Origin: Selenomonas sp.
Lineage (GTDB): Bacteria > Bacillota > Negativicutes > Selenomonadales > Selenomonadaceae
Length of the DNA: 60,885 nt
Reading direction: 5' to 3'
Assembly (NCBI GenBank): GCA_015265235.1
Contig: JABZYJ010000002.1
Location: 1 to 60,885 of the forward strand
The notes beneath the pieces were generated by a model that saw only the letters and a list, made by a program, of their open reading frames with translations, was not told the origin of the DNA and did not search any database. The position numbers and the translations under genes were made by a program. Of this stretch, positions 43,571 to 52,213 are shown one piece after another (the stretch's first letter is position 1; every line of letters begins with the position of its first letter).

Positions 43571-43592
43571 AAAAAAGGCTGCCGAAGCAGCC
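43571..43592 (-). terminator. intrinsic terminator of gdhA
   Basis: Minus strand GGCTGC-TTCG-GCAGCC (43592-43577) followed by six U (43576-43571): a UUCG-capped terminator 19 bases after the gdhA stop. Confidence 0.94.
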
Positions 43593-43611
43593 CTCATTCA
43601 AACGATTTCTT

Positions 43612-44961
43612 TTAGACCAACCCGTGTGCCAGCATGACGTCTGCCACCTTGGAGAATGCAGTGATATTTGCGCCCGCAACGAGATCATCGGGGTCAGCAT
43701 AAAGCTCTGCATTTTTCTTTGCATCACGGTAGATATGGCTCATGATCTTGCGAAGGCGCTTATCCACCTTCTCAAAAGTCCACTGGCGGCGCTCAGAGTT
43801 CTGCGACATCTCAAGGGCGGATACGGCCACACCGCCCGCATTGGCCGCCTTTGCCGGGGCAAAGAGTACCTTGTGGCTCTGGAAATAAGCAATGGCGTCG
43901 AGCGTAGACGGCATATTTGCACCTTCGCCGACTGCTTGCACTCCATTGGCGACCAGCAGCTTGGCAGAATCCAGATCGATTTCACTCTGTGTCGCGCACG
44001 GAAGTGCAATATCGCACTTCACCGACCAGACGCCGCTGCATCCTTCGTGATACTCTGCATTCGGGTGCGTATCTGCATATTCCTTGATCCGTGCACGACG
44101 CACTTCCTTGATCTCCTTGAGTGCGGCAAGGTCAATGCCGTCCGGATCATAGATATAGCCGTTCGAATCGGAGCACGTCACAACCTTCGCACCAAATTCC
44201 TGCGCCTTCTCAATGGCGTATGTAGCGACATTTCCAGCGCCGGAGACAACGATTGTTTTGCCTGCGAGGTCGATTCCTTTTGCCGCAAGCATATCCTGCA
44301 CGAAGTAGAGAAGACCATAGCCCGTCGCTTCAGTACGCGCAAGACTTCCCCAGTAGTCCGTACGTTTGCCTGTCAGAACACCCGCATCGTAGGAGTCACG
44401 AATGCGCTTGTACTGTCCAAAAAGATAACCGATCTCACGCCCGCCGACGCCAATATCGCCTGCCGGCACATCCACATTCGGACCGATATGACGATAGAGC
44501 TCCGTCATGAAGCTCTGGCAGAACTTCATCACTTCGTTATCTGAGCGGCCGTGCGGGTCAAAATCTGAGCCCCCCTTGCCGCCGCCGATGGGAAGGCCGG
44601 TCAGAGCATTCTTGAAGACCTGCTCGAAAGCAAGGAATTTCAGGATATCAAGCGTAACACTTGGATGGAAGCGAAGACCTCCCTTGTAGGGGCCCAAGGT
44701 GCTGGACATCTGGACGCGGAAGCCGCGGTTGACCTGAATCTCCCCCTTGTCATCTACCCAAGGGACTCGGAAGGAGATGATGCGGTCCGGCTCGATCAGG
44801 CGCTCCAGAATCTTGTGCTCCTTATACTCAGGATGCTTTTCCAAGAGAGGGACAACCGAGGTCAGCACCTCACTGACGGTGTTTTTAAAATGGCTTTGAT
44901 CGGGATCGCGCTTCGATACCAGATCCAAAATATCATCCACGTACTGTTTCATGTTCGACAT
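43612..44961 (-). CDS. gdhA: NADP-dependent glutamate dehydrogenase
   Basis: The enzyme assimilates ammonium by reductive amination of 2-oxoglutarate. The 449-residue hexameric class I form has PYKGGLRFHPSV, the catalytic lysine in LPIGGGKGGSDFDP (near residue 127), the catalytic Asp in VPAGDIGVGGREIGYL, and the dinucleotide loop VVSGAGNVATYA (near 240). Sequence pattern and length fit the anabolic NADPH form; coenzyme choice is inferred from that. It is a single-gene unit with its own promoter and terminator. Confidence 0.94.
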   Translation of the reverse strand: MSNMKQYVDDILDLVSKRDPDQSHFKNTVSEVLTSVVPLLEKHPEYKEHKILERLIEPDRIISFRVPWVDDKGEIQVNRGFRVQMSSTLGPYKGGLRFHPSVTLDILKFLAFEQVFKNALTGLPIGGGKGGSDFDPHGRSDNEVMKFCQSFMTELYRHIGPNVDVPAGDIGVGGREIGYLFGQYKRIRDSYDAGVLTGKRTDYWGSLARTEATGYGLLYFVQDMLAAKGIDLAGKTIVVSGAGNVATYAIEKAQEFGAKVVTCSDSNGYIYDPDGIDLAALKEIKEVRRARIKEYADTHPNAEYHEGCSGVWSVKCDIALPCATQSEIDLDSAKLLVANGVQAVGEGANMPSTLDAIAYFQSHKVLFAPAKAANAGGVAVSALEMSQNSERRQWTFEKVDKRLRKIMSHIYRDAKKNAELYADPDDLVAGANITAFSKVADVMLAHGLV

Positions 44962-45012
44962 AATAATTCCTCCCTCTTATCCTTCCTGGAGATTATCCAG
45001 TGAACGAAAATG

Positions 45013-45045
45013 AGTATAGCATAGAGGATGAAGTTTTGTATAGCA
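45013..45045 (-). promoter_or_regulatory. tandem extended -10 boxes upstream of gdhA
   Basis: Minus strand: TGC-TATACT (45021-45013) and, 24 bases upstream, TGC-TATACA (45045-45037). Neither has a clear -35 box. The nearer one would start RNA near 45006, with a 45-base leader holding GGGAGG before gdhA. Confidence 0.5.
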
Positions 45046-45082
45046 GTTGTGGGCATGAATACAATATGCATTTACAAATACA

Positions 45083-45129
45083 AAGAGTGTTCCCCTCCCC
45101 CCGTTCAATGAGGAGAAAGGAACACTCTT
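45083..45129 (-). terminator. probable terminator of rlmH
   Basis: AAGAGTGTTCC (45083-45093) pairs with GGAACACTCTT (45119-45129), with possible inner pairing of CCTCC and GGAG. The following minus-strand sequence TGTATTTG is only moderately U-rich. Confidence 0.65.
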
Positions 45130-45135
45130 CTCAAG

Positions 45136-45615
45136 TTATAGATGATATGGTTCATGACGGCTGATCTTGAACGAGCGATAGATCTGTTCCATTAAGAACA
45201 GCCGTATCAGTTGATGCGGCAGGGTAAATTGTGAGAAGGACAGACGCAGATCTGCTCGTTGGCGCAATTCATCAGACAGTCCAAAGGGACCACCAATTAG
45301 AAATGCAATATGGCTTTCTCCCATGAGCATCAGACGATCAATCCGTGCGGAAAATTTCTCGGAAGACATCTCCTCGCCGCCCACATCCAAAACGATCAGG
45401 TAAGCCCCATGTGGGATTTGCGAAGACAGTCGTTCGCCCTCGCGGCGAAGAACTTCATCCTTTTCCGCGGGAGAAGGTCGATCCTTCATGCGTTCTTCGA
45501 TGATCTCGATCGTACGCAGATTGACATAGGGGCGGAGACGTTTTTCATACTCTGCAATACCGTCGCGTAAATATTTCTCCTTTAGCTTCCCCGCGCAGAC
45601 AATCGTAATTTTCAA
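45136..45615 (-). CDS. rlmH: 23S rRNA pseudouridine-1915 N3-methyltransferase
   Basis: RlmH is a SPOUT methyltransferase acting on helix 69 of assembled 70S ribosomes. The 159-residue protein matches the family end to end: MKITIVCAGKLKEKY at the start, LIGGPFGLSDE (SAM knot near residue 108) and the invariant end QIYRSFKISRHEPYHL. The start is TTG at 45615, sharing TTGA with the htrA stop, so translation is coupled to htrA. It closes the walJ-htrA-rlmH set. Confidence 0.96.
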   Translation of the reverse strand: MKITIVCAGKLKEKYLRDGIAEYEKRLRPYVNLRTIEIIEERMKDRPSPAEKDEVLRREGERLSSQIPHGAYLIVLDVGGEEMSSEKFSARIDRLMLMGESHIAFLIGGPFGLSDELRQRADLRLSFSQFTLPHQLIRLFLMEQIYRSFKISRHEPYHL

Positions 45616-46724
45616 CGATCCTCCTGCGGCATCTCTTCCAGAACGACCTCTGCCTTGTTCTTCGTACCGTTTCGTTCATAGGTCACTGCCACCTTGTCAC
45701 CGACCTTATAGGAGGCAATCTTATTCCGCAGGTCAGCAACGCTGTTGACTTCCTCTCCGTTAATCTCAAGGATGATGTCTCCGCGTTGGAAGCCTGCTTT
45801 ACCGCAGGGACCGTCGAGTGTCAGACGGAAGATATAGACGCCCTTATCGATGTTCAGCTGGTAGCCGTAGCGAGCTGCCGTGTCCGGATCGAAGACGGAT
45901 ACACCGAGATAGGGGCGTGCCACATAACCTTTCTCAATCAGCTCATTTACGATTGTCTGTACGGTATTGATCGGAATGGAAAAGCCCATTCCCTCTACGC
46001 CGCTCGCTGCGACCTTCGCGCTGTTGATTCCGATGACCTCTCCATCAGCATTGACCAATGCCCCGCCGGAGTTGCCCGGACTGATTGCCGCATCCGTCTG
46101 AAAGAGCTTGACACGTTTATCACTGATGTCAAGGGTTCGGTTCAAGGCACTGATCACACCTGCCGTAACGCTGCCCTGAAACTCAAGCCCCATGGGATTG
46201 CCGATCGCAATAGCTGGCTCTCCGACAACAACACCGTCCGAATCGCCGAATACGGCTGTCGGAAGATTGTCCTCATCCACCTTCACCACAGCAAGGTCTG
46301 TAAATTCATCCTGACCGATCAATTTTCCCTTCAGTGATCGTCCATCTGCGAGAGAAACGATGATTTCCTTTGCCCCACTGATTACGTGATTGTTCGTGAC
46401 GATATAGCCGTCGCTGCGAAAAATAACACCGGAGCCGACGCCCTCTGTCTGCACCGGATTATTGAACCAGTCGCGTGCCACAGCCTTGTTCGTAATCCCA
46501 ACGACAGCAGGACCTACAGCTTTTGCCGCACGCACTACGGGGGTATTACGCGCATCAGAGATATTGGAAACATCCACGGTCTGTGCGGGTTTTGTCCCTG
46601 TCGTTCGGGTGTCGGCAGCTGTGCCCATGGAACAACCACCCAAGATTGCGAGGGATGCCAACACTGCGGCGGCGGTCAAAACAACGCCCTTGCGCCGATG
46701 GCGTTTGAAATGTAAATTCATCAT
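45612..46724 (-). CDS. htrA: HtrA/DegP-family serine protease, predicted lipoprotein
   Basis: This 370-residue envelope protease has a signal segment ending in a lipobox (ILGGC, Cys near residue 31), so it may be a lipid-anchored form rather than the usual one-span anchor. The trypsin-like triad is present: His in TNNHVISG, Asp in FTDLAVVKV, Ser in GNSGGALVN. One PDZ domain follows (residues about 275-365). It degrades or refolds damaged exported proteins. GAGGAG precedes the ATG. It lies between walJ and rlmH, the order seen downstream of walRK in many Firmicutes, although walRK are not here. Confidence 0.93.
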   Translation of the reverse strand: MMNLHFKRHRRKGVVLTAAAVLASLAILGGCSMGTAADTRTTGTKPAQTVDVSNISDARNTPVVRAAKAVGPAVVGITNKAVARDWFNNPVQTEGVGSGVIFRSDGYIVTNNHVISGAKEIIVSLADGRSLKGKLIGQDEFTDLAVVKVDEDNLPTAVFGDSDGVVVGEPAIAIGNPMGLEFQGSVTAGVISALNRTLDISDKRVKLFQTDAAISPGNSGGALVNADGEVIGINSAKVAASGVEGMGFSIPINTVQTIVNELIEKGYVARPYLGVSVFDPDTAARYGYQLNIDKGVYIFRLTLDGPCGKAGFQRGDIILEINGEEVNSVADLRNKIASYKVGDKVAVTYERNGTKNKAEVVLEEMPQEDR

Positions 46725-46736
46725 AACAGCTCCTCT

Positions 46737-47492
46737 TTACAGCTTAACTTCCGCTCCGCCCTCGGGAAGACAGGATTCGACATCCATCGTCATACCGCGC
46801 GTTGCGAGAATATCCTTGATCGTATTGAAAGCAAGATCGGGGCCATTGTTTTCCTCCGAAAGGTGCGCCAGAAAAACCTTGTGCGGTATCTTCTTCATGC
46901 GCGTCAGTGCCCATCCCGCTTCGGCATTGGCAAGATGTCCACGGTTGGAGAGAATTCGCCGTTTGAGCGGCCAAGGGTATTTTCCTTTACGGAGTAAATC
47001 TGTATCGTGGTTGGCCTCGAAGACGAGCACATCAGCCCCCTCCATCGCCTCCTGTACGGTATCTGTCACAACGCCAAGATCGGTAGCAAGTGTACAGCAA
47101 TATGAGCCCTCCACGCGGAATCCGCAGGGTTCTGCCGCATCATGGGAAATGGGGAATGGGTGTATGGTAACATCACCGACGCAAAAATCCCCAGAGATAC
47201 AATGTATATCCTCTGCAAACGCTGCGCCTCCGTCAATTCCAGCAAGCGTCCCCCGGGTCGCAAGGATCGGCAGGTGGTATTGCTTCGACAGAGTCTTCAG
47301 ACCTCGTACATGGTCGATATGCTCATGGGTAAGGAGTATGGCGTCAATGGTTTGCGGATCGATTTCATTGGCTCTGAGTGCTTTCGTGATCCGTGCCGCA
47401 CTGATGCCGGCATCGATCAGAAGACGCACCCCGTCCAGCTCTATATAGACGGAATTTCCCTTGCTTCCACTCGCTAACACAGTTACCTGCAA
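46737..47492 (-). CDS. walJ: WalJ/YycJ metallo-beta-lactamase-fold hydrolase
   Basis: The 251-residue MBL-fold protein has the metal motif LTHEHIDHVRG (near residue 54), an Asp-containing LATDLGVVTD and later histidines (FEANHD; FLAHLSEENN). It belongs to the YycJ/WalJ group, 5'-3' exonuclease-like proteins linked to coordination of cell division with replication in other Firmicutes. The start is TTG at 47492 with GGAGGGG nine bases upstream. It heads the three-gene set; I found no convincing promoter in the 70 bases upstream. Confidence 0.9.
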   Translation of the reverse strand: MQVTVLASGSKGNSVYIELDGVRLLIDAGISAARITKALRANEIDPQTIDAILLTHEHIDHVRGLKTLSKQYHLPILATRGTLAGIDGGAAFAEDIHCISGDFCVGDVTIHPFPISHDAAEPCGFRVEGSYCCTLATDLGVVTDTVQEAMEGADVLVFEANHDTDLLRKGKYPWPLKRRILSNRGHLANAEAGWALTRMKKIPHKVFLAHLSEENNGPDLAFNTIKDILATRGMTMDVESCLPEGGAEVKL

Positions 47493-47570
47493 ACTATATC
47501 CCCTCCAGTGAACACATCATATTCTTTCTGTCTGTAAATTTTCTGCATAATTTCTATGGACTGAGTTAAT

Positions 47571-47632
47571 GAAGCACCGATAAATTCTGCCGGATGGTAC
47601 GTCATGCATTGGCAGTTCTTTATCGGTGCTTC
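47571..47632. other. long 14-bp hairpin after plsC
   Basis: GAAGCACCGATAAA (47571-47584) pairs exactly with TTTATCGGTGCTTC (47619-47632); CTGCC and GGCAG inside extend the stem. No U-run follows on the minus strand. It begins four bases after the plsC stop and probably marks the 3' end of the nine-gene transcript. Confidence 0.65.
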
Positions 47633-47635
47633 CTA

Positions 47636-48238
47636 TTATTTCTTTACGAGTTCATCCTTCATTCGTGCAATATGTGTCATGATCTCCTCGGAGAAGGAAT
47701 CCAGCTCCTCCTTGCTCTTGCGGTCGCCGTGAAACATGATCGGTGCGCCGTACATGATCCGTAGCTGTGGAATCAGTCCGCCATTGGAAAAAATACGATG
47801 GGAATTGAGGATGGCAACGGGCACGATCGGAGCCCCCGTCATGGCGGCGATGAGCGCGACGCCTGCTTCCGCCTTTTGGAGTTCTCCAGTCTTGCTGCGT
47901 GTCCCCTCGGGGAAGAGTCCAAGAATGCGTCCTTCCTTTAGGATATTAACTGCCGCCTTGATCGCGCCGCGGTCAGATGCGCCACGTTTCACGGGAAAGG
48001 CATGGCAGCGGCGAATCGCCGCACCGAAGATGGGGTTCTCAAAGAGTTCGATCTTTGCCATGTAGCTGACGGGACGATCGATAAGACTTGCCATCAGCGG
48101 CGGGTCAATATTGCTTGCATGGTTGGCGGCGAGAATCACGGCTCCCTCTGCTGGGATGTTCTCGCGGCCATATACACGCGTGCGAAAGATAATGTAGAAA
48201 ATCAGCCGAAAGAGATGCTGCAAAAATCCATAAAACAT
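47636..48238 (-). CDS. plsC: 1-acyl-sn-glycerol-3-phosphate acyltransferase
   Basis: PlsC adds the second acyl chain to make phosphatidic acid. The 200-residue membrane-bound protein has an N-terminal hydrophobic helix, the catalytic NHASNID (HX4D, near residue 39), FPVKRGASDRG, and the FPEGTRSKTG block (near 113). Family length is about 200-240. It is the last gene of a tight minus-strand run and lies 12 bases after cmk, a common pairing in Firmicutes. Confidence 0.92.
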   Translation of the reverse strand: MFYGFLQHLFRLIFYIIFRTRVYGRENIPAEGAVILAANHASNIDPPLMASLIDRPVSYMAKIELFENPIFGAAIRRCHAFPVKRGASDRGAIKAAVNILKEGRILGLFPEGTRSKTGELQKAEAGVALIAAMTGAPIVPVAILNSHRIFSNGGLIPQLRIMYGAPIMFHGDRKSKEELDSFSEEIMTHIARMKDELVKK

Positions 48239-48250
48239 ATATACGCCTGC

Positions 48251-48904
48251 CTATTCTGCGAGTTCCATAATCCGCGCGGCAACTTCGTCGATGGAGAGTG
48301 TGGTCGAGTCAAGCAAAACGGCATCATCTGCCTGACGCAGCGGCGAGATGACACGCTCACTGTCCTGCTTGTCACGTGCGGCGATCTCCTGTTTCAGCTC
48401 GTCAAAATCCACTGCATAGCCCTTTTCCTTCATCTCATCATAACGGCGGCGTGCCCGCTCCTCCACAGATGCCGTGAGAAATACCTTCACATCAGCATGG
48501 GGGAGCACGTTCGTCCCAATATCACGCCCATCCATCACGACGGCACCATCTGCTGCCATCGCACGTTGGAGCTCGACCATCTTTTCCCGTACCGGGCCGA
48601 GGGCAGCGACGCGCGAGACGATGTGTGTGACCTCAGGCGTTCGGATCTCATGCGTCACATCCGTTCCATCGACGGTGACGCGTGTCCCGCTCTCTGTGCA
48701 GGCGAGCCGTACATCAATGTCATGGACAGCCTGCAGGATGTCCGCATCGGTCGCTTCCTTCGATTGCTGCAGTGTTTTCCATGCCACACCGCGATACATC
48801 GCGCCCGTGTCAATGTAGGTATAGCCGAGCTTTTCTGCCACAATTTTGGCAACGGTGCTTTTCCCGGCGCCTGCCGGTCCATCAATTGCTATAACACGTT
48901 TCAT
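48251..48904 (-). CDS. cmk: cytidylate kinase
   Basis: The kinase phosphorylates CMP and dCMP. The 217-residue protein opens IAIDGPAGAGKSTVAK (P-loop residues 8-16) and continues YTYIDTGAMYRG; MDGRDIGTNVLPHADVKVFL carries the CMP-binding segment, and RARRRYDEMKEKG the lid. It lies 16 bases after aroA. Nothing unusual. Confidence 0.96.
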   Translation of the reverse strand: MKRVIAIDGPAGAGKSTVAKIVAEKLGYTYIDTGAMYRGVAWKTLQQSKEATDADILQAVHDIDVRLACTESGTRVTVDGTDVTHEIRTPEVTHIVSRVAALGPVREKMVELQRAMAADGAVVMDGRDIGTNVLPHADVKVFLTASVEERARRRYDEMKEKGYAVDFDELKQEIAARDKQDSERVISPLRQADDAVLLDSTTLSIDEVAARIMELAE

Positions 48905-48920
48905 ACGAAATCCTCCTCAT

Positions 48921-50225
48921 TCACAGCCGATCGATCTCGGAAAAAAATGTCGGATAGGAAATATTCACGCTTTCGGAGTTCTCAATGAGAACTCCCTCCC
49001 CTGCTGCACCAAGCACAGCGAGCGACATTGCCATGCGATGATCGTCATAGCTCTTGACCTGCGCCCGTCGTATCTCGGATTTTCCGTGAATCACGAGGCC
49101 GTCCTCACGCTCCTCGATGCTTCCGGGAGATAACTTCTGCAGCTCCGTCGCGATGGCATGGAGGCGGTCGGTCTCCTTGACGCGGAGTTCACCCGCTCCT
49201 GTAATGATTGTATCGCCCTCGGCAAATAGTGCAGCGACGGCGAGTACAGGAATCTCATCGATCAGCCGCGGCATAATCTCTGCGCCAAAAGAAACGCCGT
49301 GCAGGGGCGCTGCCTCAACAAGGAGATCAGCAACGCGTTCCCCGCCGCTCTCACGCTCATTGTGCATGGAGATATGCGCCCCCATATCTCTCAGCACATC
49401 CAGTATCCCCGTACGTGTGGGGTTGATTCCGACGTTATTCAAGCGCAGATGACTGTCTGCGATGATCGTCCCAGCGACAAGGAAGTACGCCGCCGAACTG
49501 ATGTCCCCCGGCACCGTGATCTCGCTCGGCGCATGGAAGCTGTCCTCCTCCACGGGAAAGACGGTAACGCTCGTTCCACAGCGCTCGAGATGGACACCGA
49601 ACCCCGTGAGCATCTGCTCGGTATGATCGCGTGAGATGTACGGCTCCGTGACAGTGGTCGGTGCATCCGCATAAAGTCCCGCAAGCAGAATGGCGGACTT
49701 TACCTGTGCACTCGCAACAGGGCTGTCATAGTGGATGCCGTGCATCTTCTTCTCTGCCGGAACAATGGTAAGCGGGAGGTTATTGTTCTCGTTCCGTCCA
49801 TAAATTCGTGCGCCCATCGTTGAGAGCGGGCGGAGTACACGGCCCATCGGGCGGCGCGTCAACGAAGCATCGCCGCTGAACACGGAAAGAAAGGGCTGCG
49901 GGGAAAGGAGGCCCATCATCAGGCGCAGCGTCGTCCCCGAGTTGCCTGCATCGAGCACGGTCAATGGCTCAGAGAGGCCATGCAGTCCCCTGCCCGTAAC
50001 AATGAGTTCCTTTTCGTTCAGAAATTCAACATTGACGCCGAGTGCCCGCATCACGCCGACGGTCGAGAGACAATCCGCCGCATGGAGAAAATTTTTGATG
50101 TGCACCGGCGTATTCCCGAGTCCTGCAAACATCACGCTTCGATGCGAGATCGACTTATCCCCCGGAATATCAATCGTCCCCTGCCATCCGTGTGCTGCGG
50201 CAGTGACTGTCTTGACATCAGCCAT
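48921..50225 (-). CDS. aroA: 3-phosphoshikimate 1-carboxyvinyltransferase (EPSP synthase)
   Basis: AroA joins PEP to shikimate-3-phosphate on the way to chorismate. The 434-residue two-domain protein has PGDKSISHRSVMFAGL (residues 18-33; PEP/S3P contacts), LDAGNSGTTLRLMMGLL (near 92), DEIPVLAVAALFAEG (catalytic Asp, near 310) and RVKETDRLHAIATEL. The segment after GNSGTT reads RLMMGLLS where class I enzymes have RPLAAAL; the reading RLMMGLL suggests the class II group, which is less glyphosate-sensitive, but that is inference. It lies three bases after the baiN-like gene. Confidence 0.95.
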   Translation of the reverse strand: MADVKTVTAAAHGWQGTIDIPGDKSISHRSVMFAGLGNTPVHIKNFLHAADCLSTVGVMRALGVNVEFLNEKELIVTGRGLHGLSEPLTVLDAGNSGTTLRLMMGLLSPQPFLSVFSGDASLTRRPMGRVLRPLSTMGARIYGRNENNNLPLTIVPAEKKMHGIHYDSPVASAQVKSAILLAGLYADAPTTVTEPYISRDHTEQMLTGFGVHLERCGTSVTVFPVEEDSFHAPSEITVPGDISSAAYFLVAGTIIADSHLRLNNVGINPTRTGILDVLRDMGAHISMHNERESGGERVADLLVEAAPLHGVSFGAEIMPRLIDEIPVLAVAALFAEGDTIITGAGELRVKETDRLHAIATELQKLSPGSIEEREDGLVIHGKSEIRRAQVKSYDDHRMAMSLAVLGAAGEGVLIENSESVNISYPTFFSEIDRL

Positions 50226-50228
50226 TAT

Positions 50229-51479
50229 TTAACCACCTTCCATCAATACACTGTGAGTTCCAGCAGCGTGTCCCATCGAAAATGCTGCCTGAAGATTATA
50301 TCCACCTGTATACGCATCCACATCAACCAATTCTCCGGCAAAATAAAGTCCATGCACCAGCTTTGATGCCATGGTGCGCGGGTCGATCTCACGTGTTGCA
50401 ACGCCCCCTGCGGTCACGATCGCCTCGGAAAGAGGACGCGTCCCCACGATGGTCAACGGAAGTGCCTGTAGTGTTCGAACGAGACATTCACGCTGCTTCG
50501 AAGATATATGGCCAACGATGCTGTCGGGAGAAAGCTGCGCTGCGCTCAATACGATATCAATCAGACACTTTGGCAGGAGATCCATCATCCCATTGTGAAG
50601 GTGCTTCTGTTCATATTTTGCAAAATCCCGATCCAGTCTGTCACGTAATTTCTCATGGGTCAGCGCAGGTTTCAGGTTCAGATGAAGCGACAGTTCCTGT
50701 ACGCCCTCTGTAAGCAGTTCAGACGCACGGCGGCTCAGCTGGAGGATAATCGGTCCCGTGACACCAAAATGAGTGAAAAGCATTTCGCCAAAGAAATGCT
50801 GCTCCTTTTTGCCGTTATGGCAGAGTGACGCACGCACATTGCGCAGGGAAAGGCCCTGCACATCCTTCACCCATGCCTCCCGTGTTACAAGCGGGACAAG
50901 TGCGGGAAAGATTGGTGTAACCGTGTGGCCTGCTGCACGTGCGAGCGCATAACCATCTCCTGTGGATCCCGTCGCAGGATAGGATGCACCACCCGTGGCA
51001 AGAATCACGGCGTCTGCTGCAAGACATGAGCCATCCGAGAGACAGACGCCGTGCACAGAACCATCTTCAAGGATGAGTTTGCGCACTGCTGTATTTGTAC
51101 GAACCTCTGCACCGCAGTCACGCAGATGATGCAGCATCGCATCGACGACATCGACGGCGTGATCACTCTGCGGGAAAACGCGATTGCCGCGTTCCGTTTT
51201 GAGCGGCACCCCCAGTTTCTCAAAGAAGTTGATAACATCGGAATTATCAAAAGCACGAATGCAGCTGTTGAGGAATCGTCCATTCCCTACCACATTTTTG
51301 ATAATCTCCGGGACATCATCTGCGCTTGTCACGTTGCAGCGGCCTTTTCCCGTGATCATCATCTTGCGGCCGACGCGCGGCATCTTTTCGAGCAGCGTTA
51401 CGTTCCCACCGTTTTCCGCCGCCGCTGCCGCCGCCATCATCCCCGCTGGTCCTGCGCCTACGACGAGAACCTTCCTCAC
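50229..51479 (-). CDS. HI0933/YhiN (BaiN-like) FAD-dependent oxidoreductase
   Basis: The 416-residue flavoprotein begins VLVVGAGPAGMMAAAAAAE (Rossmann loop, residues 5-20) and has the family block RVGRKMMITGKGRCNVTS (near 36) and C-terminal GLYFAGELVDVDAYTGGYNL. The group is common; the physiological reaction is mostly unknown, and the BaiN bile-acid label need not apply. The start is GTG at 51479 with GGGAGGG nine bases upstream, and it lies 164 bases inside the 3' end of the pseudouridine synthase gene in another frame. The strong ribosome site and the complete Rossmann loop support this start. Confidence 0.9.
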   Translation of the reverse strand: MRKVLVVGAGPAGMMAAAAAAENGGNVTLLEKMPRVGRKMMITGKGRCNVTSADDVPEIIKNVVGNGRFLNSCIRAFDNSDVINFFEKLGVPLKTERGNRVFPQSDHAVDVVDAMLHHLRDCGAEVRTNTAVRKLILEDGSVHGVCLSDGSCLAADAVILATGGASYPATGSTGDGYALARAAGHTVTPIFPALVPLVTREAWVKDVQGLSLRNVRASLCHNGKKEQHFFGEMLFTHFGVTGPIILQLSRRASELLTEGVQELSLHLNLKPALTHEKLRDRLDRDFAKYEQKHLHNGMMDLLPKCLIDIVLSAAQLSPDSIVGHISSKQRECLVRTLQALPLTIVGTRPLSEAIVTAGGVATREIDPRTMASKLVHGLYFAGELVDVDAYTGGYNLQAAFSMGHAAGTHSVLMEGG

Positions 51480-52206
51480 TATGTATCCCTCCCGCTATTT
51501 TTTGCAGTTCATGTATCTCATCCAGAGTCAGATGACGAAATGCTCCGCAGGGCAGCCCATCCAGCGTCAGCATAGCAAAGCGGACGCGTCGGAGTCTTTG
51601 CACACGGCATCCGACGGCGGCAAACATGCGCCGCACCTGTCGGTTTCGCCCCTCATGAATAATCGTCTCGACGAGCGTGCGTCCTCCCTCCCGGCGCAGA
51701 ATGCTTAGCTGCGCAGGAGCTGTTTTCCCATCATCCAGAAGAATCCCCTGTCGAAGATTCGAGAGCTTGTCCTCGGTGACGGTTCCTGTTACCTCCGCAT
51801 GGTATACCTTGTCGATCTCAAAGCGCGGATGAAGGAGCCCCTGTGTCATAGCACCATCGTTTGTGATAATCAGAAGTCCCTCGGTATCCGCATCGAGTCG
51901 CCCGACAGGATAGAGACGTACAGGAAAATGCGGCAGGAGATCCAGTACTGTTCTGCGTCCCCGATCATCGTGTGCCGTCGAGAGACAGCCGCGTGGTTTA
52001 TGGAGAAGAATATACAGCTTCTCCTCACTCCCCTGAACAGGTGTACCATCGACGGCGATCTCATGGAACGATGGATCATACTTGCTGCCAAGCATCGTGA
52101 CGGGCACGCCGTCCACCGTAACGCGGCCATCTCGTATCAATGCCTCTGCTGCACGGCGGGAAGCTACCCCGGCATGGCTGAGAATTTTCTGCAATCGTTC
52201 TTCCAT
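51316..52206 (-). CDS. RsuA/RluB-family rRNA pseudouridine synthase with long basic tail
   Basis: The 296-residue protein has an N-terminal S4 domain (QKILSHAGVASRRAAEALI), the catalytic Asp in GRLDADTEGLLIITNDG (near residue 101), and GRNRQVRRMFAAVGC. This group modifies 23S or 16S rRNA; RluB (U2605) is the likeliest. The recognisable domain ends near residue 240 (DEIHELQKIAGG). The last 55 residues are Arg/Gly/Asp-rich and low in complexity, and are encoded inside the downstream flavoprotein gene. Basic tails are known on RluB and RluF proteins, so the overlap may be genuine. It follows dnaE by seven bases. Confidence 0.9.
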   Translation of the reverse strand: MEERLQKILSHAGVASRRAAEALIRDGRVTVDGVPVTMLGSKYDPSFHEIAVDGTPVQGSEEKLYILLHKPRGCLSTAHDDRGRRTVLDLLPHFPVRLYPVGRLDADTEGLLIITNDGAMTQGLLHPRFEIDKVYHAEVTGTVTEDKLSNLRQGILLDDGKTAPAQLSILRREGGRTLVETIIHEGRNRQVRRMFAAVGCRVQRLRRVRFAMLTLDGLPCGAFRHLTLDEIHELQKIAGGIHSEEGSRRRRRTSGDDGGGSGGGKRWERNAARKDAARRPQDDDHGKRPLQRDKRR

Positions 52207-52213
52207 ACTGTCT

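Noticed and set aside
43543..44544. 333-codon plus-strand frame opposite gdhA
   Set aside because: Crosses the gdhA terminator and catalytic core in antisense; no family resemblance.
47571..47632. Integron attC-like site
   Set aside because: Although a long imperfect palindrome, it lacks attC core sites and an integrase, and sits where a 3' end is expected.
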